In this document: one piece after another, positions 37,101-45,286 of the stretch
How the letters are laid out: each line of letters begins with the position of its first letter
Position numbering within the stretch: position 1 is the first letter of the stretch
Assembly: GCA_013396995.1 (NCBI GenBank)
Contig: VWZP01002200.1
Span: forward strand, 124,001-188,000
Source: Dicaeum eximium
Lineage: Eukaryota > Chordata > Aves > Passeriformes > Dicaeidae
Direction of reading: 5' to 3'
DNA: 64,000 bases
Notes under the pieces: model-generated
Databases searched by the model: none
What the model was told of the DNA's origin: nothing
The model's input: the letters and a program-made list of their open reading frames with translations, nothing else
Position numbers and translations under genes: made by a program

Positions 37101-39345
37101 AAGAAGAACGGAAATCAGGTAAGAGGGACAATGGCAGAAGGGCAAGGACAATATTTGGAAACTTTCTAATTGATGCTTACAACTTGCTCAACCATTCCAA
37201 AACCATTGTCAGATACCATGTTCACTTAGAGGTCCTACAGTGTCTTGTGCTCAGCAAGGCCAGAGGGCTGCAGAAATCGCAGCAGACAGGGAAGAGATTT
37301 TTTGCTCAAGATTAAATGGCACATGAACATGGCAGTTCTTCAATATGCTTTTAAAGGGAATGACTGAGTTCACATTTTAAAGTAACAACCTTTCACTTTT
37401 TAAAACAGAAATGGGATATCATTTACCATCTGGGACAGGTGGACAATTCACGGGAAAGAGGATTTTACTCTGTTGGACTTCATAAATGCTGTCAGAGTAA
37501 GTTATCTACTGTCCTGGGTTAATACAAGACAAGAGGAAAGGAGTTTCTTGTTTTGGGTTGTTGAATTGTGTTTTGTTTTCTTTTTTATTTCCATCAAGTT
37601 ACTGTTCAAACCAGAATAATTTTAGTAATAACTAATGTTAATGGGAATGTCTCTAAGTAAAGGCATCCAAGCCTATTTTCAAATTCCTTGCTAATTCAGT
37701 TGGCTCAAATGTATCTTAATAAAACTTTGTCAGCATCTATGCGTTAGCAGATTTTCTTGTTTGGATCTTATGGATTTGAATAATTAGCTGTAGTATTTGC
37801 AGCAGTAGTATCTGTTGGTTTGGGCAGCTGTTCTAGTCTTTTAACAAGTTTTAATTTGTGAATTCCAGGAGAAATATGGAATTGAACCAACTATGGTTGT
37901 ACAAGGAGTCAAAATGCTCTATGTTCCTGTGATGCCAGGCCATATTAAGAGATTAAAGTTGACGTAAGTGTAACTGGAAAATGGATTTAGGGATGCAAGC
38001 ACACATACAAATTATGTTCATTGCTTGTATCAAAAAGACATGTGTCTGACAGCAGTATTTTCTCTCAAAGTGGTTTCTAGCCATTAATACTTTGGAAAGA
38101 AAAAAATATAATTTTTTACTTTTTGGAAAAAGAAAAGAAAAAAAGAGAAAGTGAATTAAGTTTTGTGATGAGGAAAGGAAACTTGAAAAATGCTGCTTTA
38201 ACTGTTGAATACCAAAATTAGAAAGCTAAAGAAGTCTGACAGTAATTTTTTGGGGGGAAAGAATATACCATGGTTCAAGCAGAACAAGACTACTAGAACC
38301 TTTTGAAACTGGCTTAAAACTAATGCTGATATTTAGCAACTTAGCTCTGAAGGAATAATGTATTGCTTGCAGTTTAAGATTTCTGGAAGTCTGTTCAGTT
38401 ATAGTAATTGCTTGAGATTCTACATCACTTTAGCCCTTTTAAAAATGATGACATTCACAAAGGCTTTGCAATGCTGCTTACAGACAGGAAATGGAGGTAT
38501 TTCACCCTGGCAGTTTGGCAGGATGTGAAGGCAGGGCATTGGGTTTTGACTGAAAGCCTTTGCAAAATAACAGCCAGATCTCACCCAGATTTAGTTCTGC
38601 CTTACACCTGTGGATTGAACTACTTTAGCCCAAAATCTGCTCCTTACAGCTCCTGTGAAGTGTGTGGTAGTCAGTGCTCCCAGGCTTTGCTGAAGCAACT
38701 GGATGCACTGATGAGTACTATTTTAAAGGCCTGCCAGTAGGTATCAGGCAAATAAGTATGAGCAAGGTACTTCAAACTCCTGGGGAGAGAAGAGCTGCTA
38801 AGCTGTAGAGTGCCTGGCATACTGAGATGAGAATTTACAACCTGTCTCCAAAAACATTGCTTATATGCTTTCTCTTACAGCTATAGAAATAATTTTGAAT
38901 GAGTGGGGTATGTAATGAAGTCAAAGTCATGGCATGAAGCTGCCTTCTTGTGACTATCAGGATTTTTTACTATTCTGAGACTTTAATGGGCTGTGTCTGT
39001 CAGGAAAATGGAATACAATTTGCTGAAGCTCTGGTGGAGGAACAGCTTTTGTGTGCAATTTAGAGGTGGCTTATTCTCTATTTTAATTTGGTCTGTAGTA
39101 TGCTGGGCCAGTACATATTGCTGGCAGTGAAACTCCTCCTAGTCTGGCCCTGGATTCCCACTGCCAGTCCTCCTGGTACATTTATGAACTGTTCTTCATT
39201 TCTTTATAGGATGCAAAAGCTTGTGAAACCATCAGCTGATAAGAAGTATGTGGATTTGACAGTATCATTTGCTCCAGAGACTGATGGAGAGGAAGACTTG
39301 CCAGGGCCACCAGTGAGATACTACTTTGTTCAGGAAGACAATTGA
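16138..39345 (+). CDS. UBA6: UBA6, ubiquitin-like modifier activating enzyme 6 (E1), complete coding sequence
   Basis: UBA6 activates ubiquitin and FAT10 with ATP and passes them from its catalytic Cys to the E2 USE1 (UBE2Z). Coding exons: 16160-16200, 16793-16887, 17714-17742, 18532-18626, 19117-19228, 20346-20426, 20982-21104, 22878-23001, 24232-24335, 24756-24818, 25274-25350, 25993-26059, 26463-26606, 27031-27098, 27363-27441, 27632-27712, 28072-28149, 29156-29337, 29694-29799, 30531-30620, 30730-30810, 31382-31510, 32327-32378, 32485-32548, 33403-33472, 34108-34179, 34898-35015, 35649-35842, 36991-37118, 37409-37496, 37869-37963, 39210-39345. They total 3,066 nt, 1,021 codons plus stop; every junction is GT-AG and phases match throughout. 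The ATG at 16160 has A at -3 and G at +4, and an in-frame TGA lies two codons upstream (16154-16156), so translation must start here. Human UBA6 (1,052 aa as I recall) is 31 residues longer only at its N-terminus. Catalytic Cys is residue 594. No break or frameshift is seen. Larger introns hold two CR1 fragments and one LTR-like element, otherwise nothing recognised. Confidence 0.96.
16160..20426 (+). CDS. UBA6: UBA6 exons for the inactive adenylation domain, first part (residues 1-151)
   Basis: Six coding exons (16160-16200 to 20346-20426). The protein opens MAADSMEIDDALYSRQRYVL. Residues about 33-48 (FLSGIGGLGVEIAKN) are the glycine-rich Rossmann turn of the first, catalytically inactive, adenylation half found in all ubiquitin-type E1s. 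The third coding exon (17714-17742) is only 29 nt and is fixed by phase: it completes Ala and encodes KNIILAGVK. Confidence 0.93.
20087..20122. repeat. A-rich low-complexity tract in a UBA6 intron
   Basis: An almost pure A/C stretch (AAAACAAAAAC-type units) lies in the intron before the exon at 20346. It could be a decayed poly(A) tail of a retroposed sequence, but I recognise no element body upstream of it. Confidence 0.5.
20982..24335 (+). CDS. UBA6: UBA6 exons including the first catalytic cysteine half-domain (FCCH)
   Basis: Exons 20982-21104, 22878-23001 and 24232-24335 encode residues about 152-268. Text such as GDEFEVLDTTGEEPKEIF, SNPGIVTCLENHP and EPYLHGGIAVQVKTP is nearly the same as human UBA6. 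By analogy with UBA1 this is the FCCH insertion in the inactive adenylation domain. Confidence 0.88.
24416..24520 (-). mobile_element. CR1 LINE 3'-end fragment in a UBA6 intron
   Basis: The + strand reads AGAATTATAGAATG, then TTTGGAAGGGAC and a degenerate continuation to about 24520. This is the reverse complement of the CR1 3' UTR, which ends in short ATTCTATG-type repeats, so the element points to the minus strand. It is short, 5'-truncated and diverged, as most avian CR1 copies are. The inner boundary is uncertain. Confidence 0.65.
24756..27098 (+). CDS. UBA6: UBA6 exons for the four-helix bundle and the end of the inactive adenylation domain
   Basis: Exons 24756-24818, 25274-25350, 25993-26059, 26463-26606 and 27031-27098. 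The first three are the least conserved part of the protein relative to human, as expected for the four-helix bundle. Exon 26463-26606 has PPLAAAVGGVASQEVLKAVT, the conserved helix that closes the inactive adenylation half. Exon 27031-27098 (LYIDVLDIV...EEFLPR) differs from human mainly in its centre. Confidence 0.88.
27363..29799 (+). CDS. UBA6: UBA6 exons for the active adenylation domain
   Basis: Exons 27363-27441, 27632-27712, 28072-28149, 29156-29337 and 29694-29799, residues about 408-583. VGCGAIGCEMLKNFALLGVG (residue 435 onward) is the functional glycine-rich ATP-binding turn. DPDLIEKSNLNRQFLFR carries the Asp, Asn and Arg residues that bind ATP and magnesium in E1 enzymes. TALDNVEARRYID and DSGTMGTKGH are the further adenylation-site segments. 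All look intact, so the enzyme should be active. Confidence 0.93.
30531..30620 (+). CDS. UBA6: UBA6 exon with the catalytic cysteine
   Basis: This 90-nt exon is in phase 0 at both ends and reads RDPPEEEIPFCTLKSFPAAI onward. The TGC at 30561-30563 is the thioester-forming Cys, residue 594 here. It aligns with Cys625 of human UBA6 after the 31-residue N-terminal difference. The motif PFCTLKSFP matches the E1 consensus around the active-site Cys. Confidence 0.95.
30730..35015 (+). CDS. UBA6: UBA6 exons for the second catalytic cysteine half-domain (SCCH)
   Basis: Exons 30730-30810, 31382-31510, 32327-32378, 32485-32548, 33403-33472, 34108-34179 and 34898-35015. They follow the catalytic Cys exon and encode KFWQTYSSAEEVL, RRPRSWTQCVELAR, FPLDTRLKDGS and KLFATVYCVPF. 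The 34108-34179 segment is among the more variable relative to human. By family analogy this domain presents the Cys to the adenylate. Confidence 0.88.
34300..34800 (-). mobile_element. CR1 LINE fragment in the UBA6 intron before exon 34898-35015
   Basis: About 0.5 kb shows the typical antisense CR1 3' region: a segment like GCAGGGGCAGCTAGAGCAGG, a TGTGCCAGTGTTCAACCATCC-like block near 34460, GACATTGATAAGATCCCACT-like text near 34650, CAGCTCTCTCAGCTTCTCCTC near 34692 and GCTGGACTTGATGCAG near 34756. These come in the order expected for the reverse complement of CR1. It is a 5'-truncated, diverged copy. Open frames inside it, for example 34395-34631, are not genes. Confidence 0.75.
35649..39345 (+). 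CDS. UBA6: UBA6 last exons: end of the adenylation domain and ubiquitin-fold domain
   Basis: Exons 35649-35842, 36991-37118, 37409-37496, 37869-37963 and 39210-39345. The first reads NLRAKMYNIEPADRFKTKR then PAIATATAAVSGL, the helix crossing back into the adenylation domain. The last three form the ubiquitin-fold domain that recruits the E2: FTIWDRWTVHGKEDFTLLDF, then VVQGVKMLYVPVMPGH, ending GPPVRYYFVQEDN with TGA at 39343-39345. Confidence 0.93.
36028..36558 (+). mobile_element. LTR-like interspersed repeat, copy 1 (UBA6 intron)
   Basis: About 531 bases match, in reverse orientation, a second copy at 53530-54038 in CENPC. The match runs from TGCAGGTAGCT to TTCCTTAACA, so the unit begins TG and ends CA. 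It contains a TATA-like GGTACAAAAGCCCAG about 40% of the way in. Size, TG...CA ends and the internal core-promoter-like motif suggest a solitary endogenous-retrovirus LTR. I found no clear target-site duplication, so this class is an inference. No retroviral gene adjoins it. Confidence 0.65.
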
Positions 39346-39409
39346 TGGTAGAGACACAAAAGTCACTCATGGACCATTTGTTCTGAAAGGAGTGTGCTAA
39401 TTTTCAGCT

Positions 39410-39415
39410 ATTAAA
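39410..39415 (+). promoter_or_regulatory. UBA6: Possible proximal UBA6 polyadenylation signal (ATTAAA)
   Basis: ATTAAA lies 65 nt after the UBA6 stop codon. It is the common variant hexamer, but so short a 3' UTR is unusual, and canonical AATAAA hexamers occur further downstream. Confidence 0.3.
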
Positions 39416-40069
39416 GATGGTACTATATATTTCTTTTCGGTGAAGCCTTAATTAAATGGTGAAAATCAGTGGCTTTGCACTGAAGACAAACTGGATTTGT
39501 TTCTTCTGCTCCTGTATTCTTCAAGCCTGTTTGCTCAGAGGAGGTTACTCCCTGAGATGGAATCTCCAGTACAGTCCTTACCTTAAAGGCAAGATTTGTA
39601 TTGAGGAAAGCAAGAAGAATGGTGAACCTAAGAAATCGTCCCCATGTGCAAATTAAGCAATTTGCATTTGCTTAGGGAAGAGTGCAAGAAATACGAAAAG
39701 CACCATTTTATGATAACTCCTGGTGTTCTGAGAACATGTCAAATTCATTTCATATGTTACTTCATTCTCAAACAAGAATTTCATTCTTGCCATCTACCCG
39801 TGAGATGTAATCCATCTGAAAAGCTTAAACTCCCACTTAAAGGCAGAGGAACTGCTTTCTTGTGTGGCTGCTTAGTGGTGCCCTGGTCAGCACAGCTATC
39901 TGTGTCAGTCTCAACATGGAAACACAGGGAGGGGGTGTAAATTGTCAAAGCTCCCCTGAAGTCCAGAGAGCTGGAATTGTTGATTATCTGCACTAAGACT
40001 GTTCTTTGTGGAATACTGTGGTATGGAGAAAGTGAAAACCTATCAGAGAGCCAAATTAGCACTCTTAAC

Positions 40070-40075
40070 AATAAA
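40070..40075 (+). promoter_or_regulatory. UBA6: UBA6 polyadenylation signal candidate (AATAAA)
   Basis: This canonical AATAAA lies about 725 nt after the stop. A further one sits at 40504-40509. Either could define the main 3' end; only transcript data would show which. Confidence 0.45.
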
Positions 40076-40509
40076 ACTTGGTCTTCAACAAAGAGAAAAT
40101 GTGGTTGAGCCTTTCTGCCCTCACCAGGTTAAAATCACTGTAGTACTTGATGACATTAAAGGGAGTAAAAGACAAATACCTCTGGATGTTTATGTCAGTA
40201 TGTCATAGTATATTGTTACCTCAGCTGCTCCTTTTGGTACCATTTCCCTATAGCAAATCGTTGAACTGTACACCTGTCCTCAGAACAAGTCTGAGCTGCA
40301 CTGAACAGCGAGGTTTTTACCCTCAGTGGTCAGTTATTGGGATATCTAATTATAAAATTTCTGCTTAATTGGAAATCATTATGGACTAGTTTTGCTGCTG
40401 TGGTGAGGCAGAGGTGTGTTACAGAAACATCATCATTTAAGCACTGGATACTTGAGGTAGTAGTTCTTTTTTTCTCCCCATCATACCAGCAAGGCAAGAT
40501 TAGAATAAA

Positions 40510-42880
40510 AACTTAAAAACTGAAATACCCTCTCATGTGTTTCAGCTTTAGAGATTGTTATTGAACATTATGTCCTGCAGCTGTTGCTGAAGCTATTAAC
40601 AACTTAGCTGGTTATCCTCAATCATAATTTATTAAGCTTTAGGGATGTCTTCACATTTAATTTAATGATGTCACTAATTAGTGTTAAGGATCACTTAAAG
40701 GTTTACATAAAAACACTGTTACCTCTCACAGTTGGAGGCTAGGAAACAAACTTCGAGTAAGTATACTCTGTTACATTAGTGTGGTGTTAAAATCATGCTT
40801 CTGCTTTTGAAATAAGCAGCATTTAAAAATAGTAAAGTCTCACAAGTGTTCTAGAATGCCATATGACTGTCCTCATATGAGCCTTGTAAAAGTCTGTGTC
40901 TAGGCTGGCAGGGATCACAGCCAGAATTTACAGATATGGCTGTATCTTTATGCTGCTCTTATTGTGTGTGTCTGTTGGATGGATGGATGCTCTGTGGATG
41001 GGTTCTGCCAGTTAAAAAGTTGGTTATGGAAAAACTAAAAATGCACAATGGCTCTAGGTATTTATTAGCACACCTTTAAAATTTTTGGATATAAATGAAT
41101 CTAGGTAAAATCTCACAACTAGTAACTTCAAGAGGACTTTCTGCAGAAGAACTTGGCATGTCAAGTGGCTCGCTAAAACTGTTCTTTGTGCTTTAAACCT
41201 TTTTGAATTGCTGATATGGAGAGTGAAGGTGTTTATATGAAAGATTGTGGAGTGCAGTGATGCAGTGTGAATTTGTGTTTGATAAAGCCTGTTTCTCAAT
41301 CTGTTCCTGCTTTTTATCAAAAGTCTGCAGGTGCTTAGCATGATTATACTAAAAAGGCTCTGGGCAAGTGAATTTTGGGGTGCTGATCTTCCAAATCTCC
41401 AGTGCTGTCACAGTGCTACCAAGCTAGAAGCTTGTAGCATTACCTGGAATCTGAGAACTGCTGTTTTCCTTTTTTTTTGGTTCATTGTAGTGAAAGCTTG
41501 TGTTTGTCTAGGACTGTTTGATGCACAATTCCTGTGGAGCAGCTAAAGCTTTCTGTCTTCCTGCAACAATGAACTGCCTTTCCACCAGAGCACTTCAAAT
41601 AGCTTTCTTTCAAAATGTTATTCTTTGAGAGAGCAGTTGATTTGCACAAATGAAGTTTTATATCGGTAATGAAGATCCTTCTCACTCAAATGCTTTCTTA
41701 AAGAGTTTACTTATGTTTACACCAGCTTTCTCTGCATTTCTATCACTCTTAATACATGCAGCTAATTAATTTGTGCATGCCAAGTATTAAGCAGCCAGAT
41801 CAACTTTTCTCTGGTTAGTCATCATGTTTCTTTAATGTTAGGAATAGTGAGGATTCTATGTGAGGGTCTCAATACTGTTAACAAGACTGCTTTGATGGAT
41901 CAGTTGGATTTAAGCTTTTATTATCTATACCACAAGTAAAAAGTAAATGTTTTCATATTATGTTCCCACCCTTTTCCTATGTGTGGTGAAATATGTGACT
42001 GCTTATTAAGAAGATACAGCTATTCAAGAATAGTGGTATATAGGAAGAACAACTCTGGCACCAGTTGGCTGTCACCTCTTCATGGCTTCTCATATCCTGA
42101 AATAATATGGGTTTGAGCTAGGCAGAGAGTTCATACACCTGTCAGACTTGTCATCAAATACAAGTAAAGATTTTAGATAAGTTTATGATCTTCATGTTTG
42201 TAATTTTTGTGTCTTTGAAACCATTTAGATGTAGGCCAGTAGTTTTAACAAAGGAACTGAATTTCATCCAAAAGCTGAAATTAACTTGAAAATTTATCAA
42301 TTCCCTTGCAATTACAGAAAGCAAATGTGCAGCACAGTGTGCAGCAATCTAAACCTTTGTCCAAAGGTTGATAAATTTGACCAGAGACCCTTTGAATACT
42401 TATTTTAGTAAAGATGTATTGTGTGCTGCTGATGAAGGAGCTCGTGCAGGTGCTTATTACACCTGGTGCACAAAGGTTATTGAGGCTCAAGCTTAAAGGT
42501 GCAGTAAGTTCCATAAGCATGAGCATTCCATAAGCATTGCTAACAGCAGAACTGTGTTGGTGATGTGTGTCCTTTTGTATGGCTCAGGTGAGAGACAGGG
42601 AAGAAGTGTTACCCCTTCTCCCGGCGGCATACAAGTTTAAATTTCATAGGGGAAAAGCTGCAACTCTGATCTGATGCGTACTGAGCAGCGCCCTCTTCAC
42701 AAAGTGATCGAAACTATTTTCATGAAAAGAAAGTGTCAACCTCCCACGTTATGATGTGTTTTTAAAATATAATAGGCCTTTCCATTAGTGGTCAGAAAGG
42801 ATAGGAATAAGGAGACCTGGTGTTCCGGTCCACAAGTATGTGATAAAAAGCATCACTTAAAACTGTGGTTTTGGGCAGTT
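40510..42880. other. Intergenic region between UBA6 and CENPC
   Basis: AT-rich sequence without a recognisable exon chain on either strand. STAP1, which lies between UBA6 and CENPC in human on the opposite strand, was looked for by PH/SH2-like frames on the minus strand and not seen. Its multi-exon gene would be hard to fit in a gap of this size. Confidence 0.5.
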
Positions 42881-43400
42881 TTGCCGGCACTGTAGGCTGC
42901 TGCGACCCTACGTTCTCAAGCAGCTGTTTTTTGCTCGTNCGCGAGGTTTGAAGGCGGCGCGGGGGGCGCGCGCGCCGGCCCCGGTCCGGGATGGCGCAGG
43001 CCTTGGTGAGAGAGCGCGGGAGCGGCCGGTCTGTGTGTCTGTGTGGGACTGTGTGTCTCTGTGGGACCGTGTGTCTCGGGATGTCTGCGTCTGTCTGCGT
43101 GTCTGTCTGGTTTGTTGTGGGCGGCGGCCGGGCCCGTCCGCAGCGCAGAGGCGCGGCCCTCAGCGCGCTCCTGAGGGGCGGGACGGGGCCAGCGTTCCGT
43201 TCCCCCTGAGGAAAGCGAGGGTGGATTTAGGGTTCCGTGCTCACTCCGGGTCCGGGCTGTTGGCACAGAGATTTGCGCTCTGAGGGCTGGTCTGTGGGGA
43301 GCCCCGTTCCGCTCAGCGCACGAGTGTCTGTGCCAGACCCCGTCCTCCTCAGGCTGCCTCTGGAGAAGCGACTTCCACGGCAGAGTGAGCACATCCAGAG
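42880..43400 (+). promoter_or_regulatory. CENPC: CpG island with the CENPC promoter and first exon
   Basis: The sequence turns abruptly GC-rich and CpG-rich, with GCGCGCGCGCCGG just upstream of the CENPC start codon. One undetermined base is at 42939. Exon 1 lies inside the island and the donor follows the fifth codon. No TATA box is evident, as is usual for a CpG-island housekeeping promoter. Confidence 0.8.
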
Positions 43401-45286
43401 CAGGGCACTTGTGCAGGCGCGCTAGAATCGTGCTTAAGTTTTAAAATTCTTCGTGTGTAGCGCAACACGAACACAGTAAAAAATGAACTGTTAAAGGCTG
43501 TATTAGGTCCGTGACAGGAATTTTAAATTTCTTTAGTGCGCAAGGTTACTTGCCAGTGCATTATGCTGCGCTCTGTTGCGAAGGGAAGGGGGTTTAAGTT
43601 TATGCTCGAGTGCCGGATTGACTGCGGGGTGTGCTTCTGTATAGTTTCTCAAGTGAGAGCTTTTGGTCAGTTGTTTTCCCGTGTCACCTTTAACTTTCTT
43701 CTGCCGCTTTAAACCGATGTTGACAATTTGCAGTGAAATCGATCCATATGAGTTTGATTATTTTTGATACCAGGAGTAATAACCAAAGGAGAATCACAAT
43801 GAAGTGCAAAGTACTGTCAGTATGGGAAACGTCAGAAAAACGTGCTGCATTCTCGTGTTAGGATTACATAATCTCCACATTGCATATACCCTAAATTTAC
43901 ATGAATCAGGAAAAGGTTATAGTTGGTTTTCAGCTAAACATTTACATTTTTTTGAGATATTTTCCTGTCACAGTTGTGAAGAACTGTACTCTGCTTTGCT
44001 GTTGAATTTTTCTTGCCCTTTATTCCCATTTTATCCTCTGCAACCATTGCTGGTTCCCAGGTCAGCGGCTTTATTTGATTACACAGAGAATGTGCTTCTG
44101 CTTGAATTACTACTGCTGTGGTTGTGGTAAATGACTGGAGTCTTGTGTGCTGTTTGAATGGCTGGTTATACTTGGGTTTCAAGTGTATGAAGTGGCACTG
44201 TGGCATTCTAAGAAAAACAATGCTGCAGTAACTCCCACTAGTTCAAGATCTCTCGGGAATCCTCGAGATCTGCTTACTTGTTTTTCTGTCAAGTGTCATC
44301 ATGCTTAGTAAAAATTGACTCTTATTTCTTCACAGAATCGTTTAAAAAAAGACTACAGAGCAAGATTCTGCCGTGGAGGAGGGTAATTTGCACTTAAACA
44401 CCTGTTCTTAGATTTTAGAAATCTTACCCTGATTTTTATCTGAGAGCTAAATGTCAAATTACCTGATGTACCTTATTAAATTGATCATATGATGTTTCCC
44501 AACTTTCATGTGTTTCGTAGTGGTAAGAGGAGCAAGCTCTGTGAGGGGACAAGGCTCCAAGGTTTTCCTTTGCTGAGGAAGCAGATTGTGGTGTAGCTGT
44601 AGCTAAGGCACCCCTAACTGGGCTGCCTGAGTAGGGAAGCAGTAGTCTGTGCAAACATGTTGCCTTTCAAGGAGTAGGAAAAGGAAGCCCATGCAGAGTT
44701 CCAGCATATTTGGACCTTGCTGGTAAATGTTAGAGATGAGTTTGAGCATTTTGCAATGCTGTGATGTTCTTTACATGTGTGTTAGGAGTGAAGTTTTTGT
44801 TACTGAAATCAATTTCTGGACATGTGTTTCATGAGCTTACCAAATGTACACAATTAGCTGTTTTTAAAGGTATATAATGATCATTATGGCAGTAATATTC
44901 CATGGCTTTTCTAGTGTTATTTTGGTTTTGGTCAACATTGTCTGGCAGGTGAATCACTTACTTCTTCACTTTTCATTTGTGCTGGTTTGAAATAATAATC
45001 CAATCAGCTGAGCTGTTCACTTGCTTTTTTTCATGGAATTCTTACTTAGACAAATTTCTTTGCAGATATCTATGCATGGAAATGGTAGGTAAAAATATAT
45101 TAAAGTTGGAACCAGGGGAAATAATAACTTAAAATATTTAGAAGTAAAACTTTGCTACTTTTATATTTGGGATAAGAGTATTTGGCATTTTGGATTGAAA
45201 AAATTTTTTCCCTCTTCTTTCCAGAAATAAGATTGATCTACAGCCAGGTCAAAATGTACTGAAACTCATACAGGATTGTTTTGAAA
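42991..45286 (+). CDS. CENPC: CENPC exons 1-3: Mis12-binding N-terminus
   Basis: Exon 42991-43005 encodes only MAQAL; 44336-44382 encodes NRLKKDYRARFCRGG; 45225-45286 encodes NKIDLQPGQNVLKLIQDCFE. Human CENP-C starts with a similar LKNGYRRRFCR and GQNVLEILQDCFE. This conserved segment docks onto the Mis12 complex. The Tyr and basic residues of the docking motif are kept. Confidence 0.92.

Noticed and set aside
42916..43392. 158-codon frame on the minus strand over the CENPC CpG island
   Set aside because: It is a shadow of GC-rich promoter sequence and of the TG-rich repeat (poly Thr/His/Pro), and it crosses an undetermined base.
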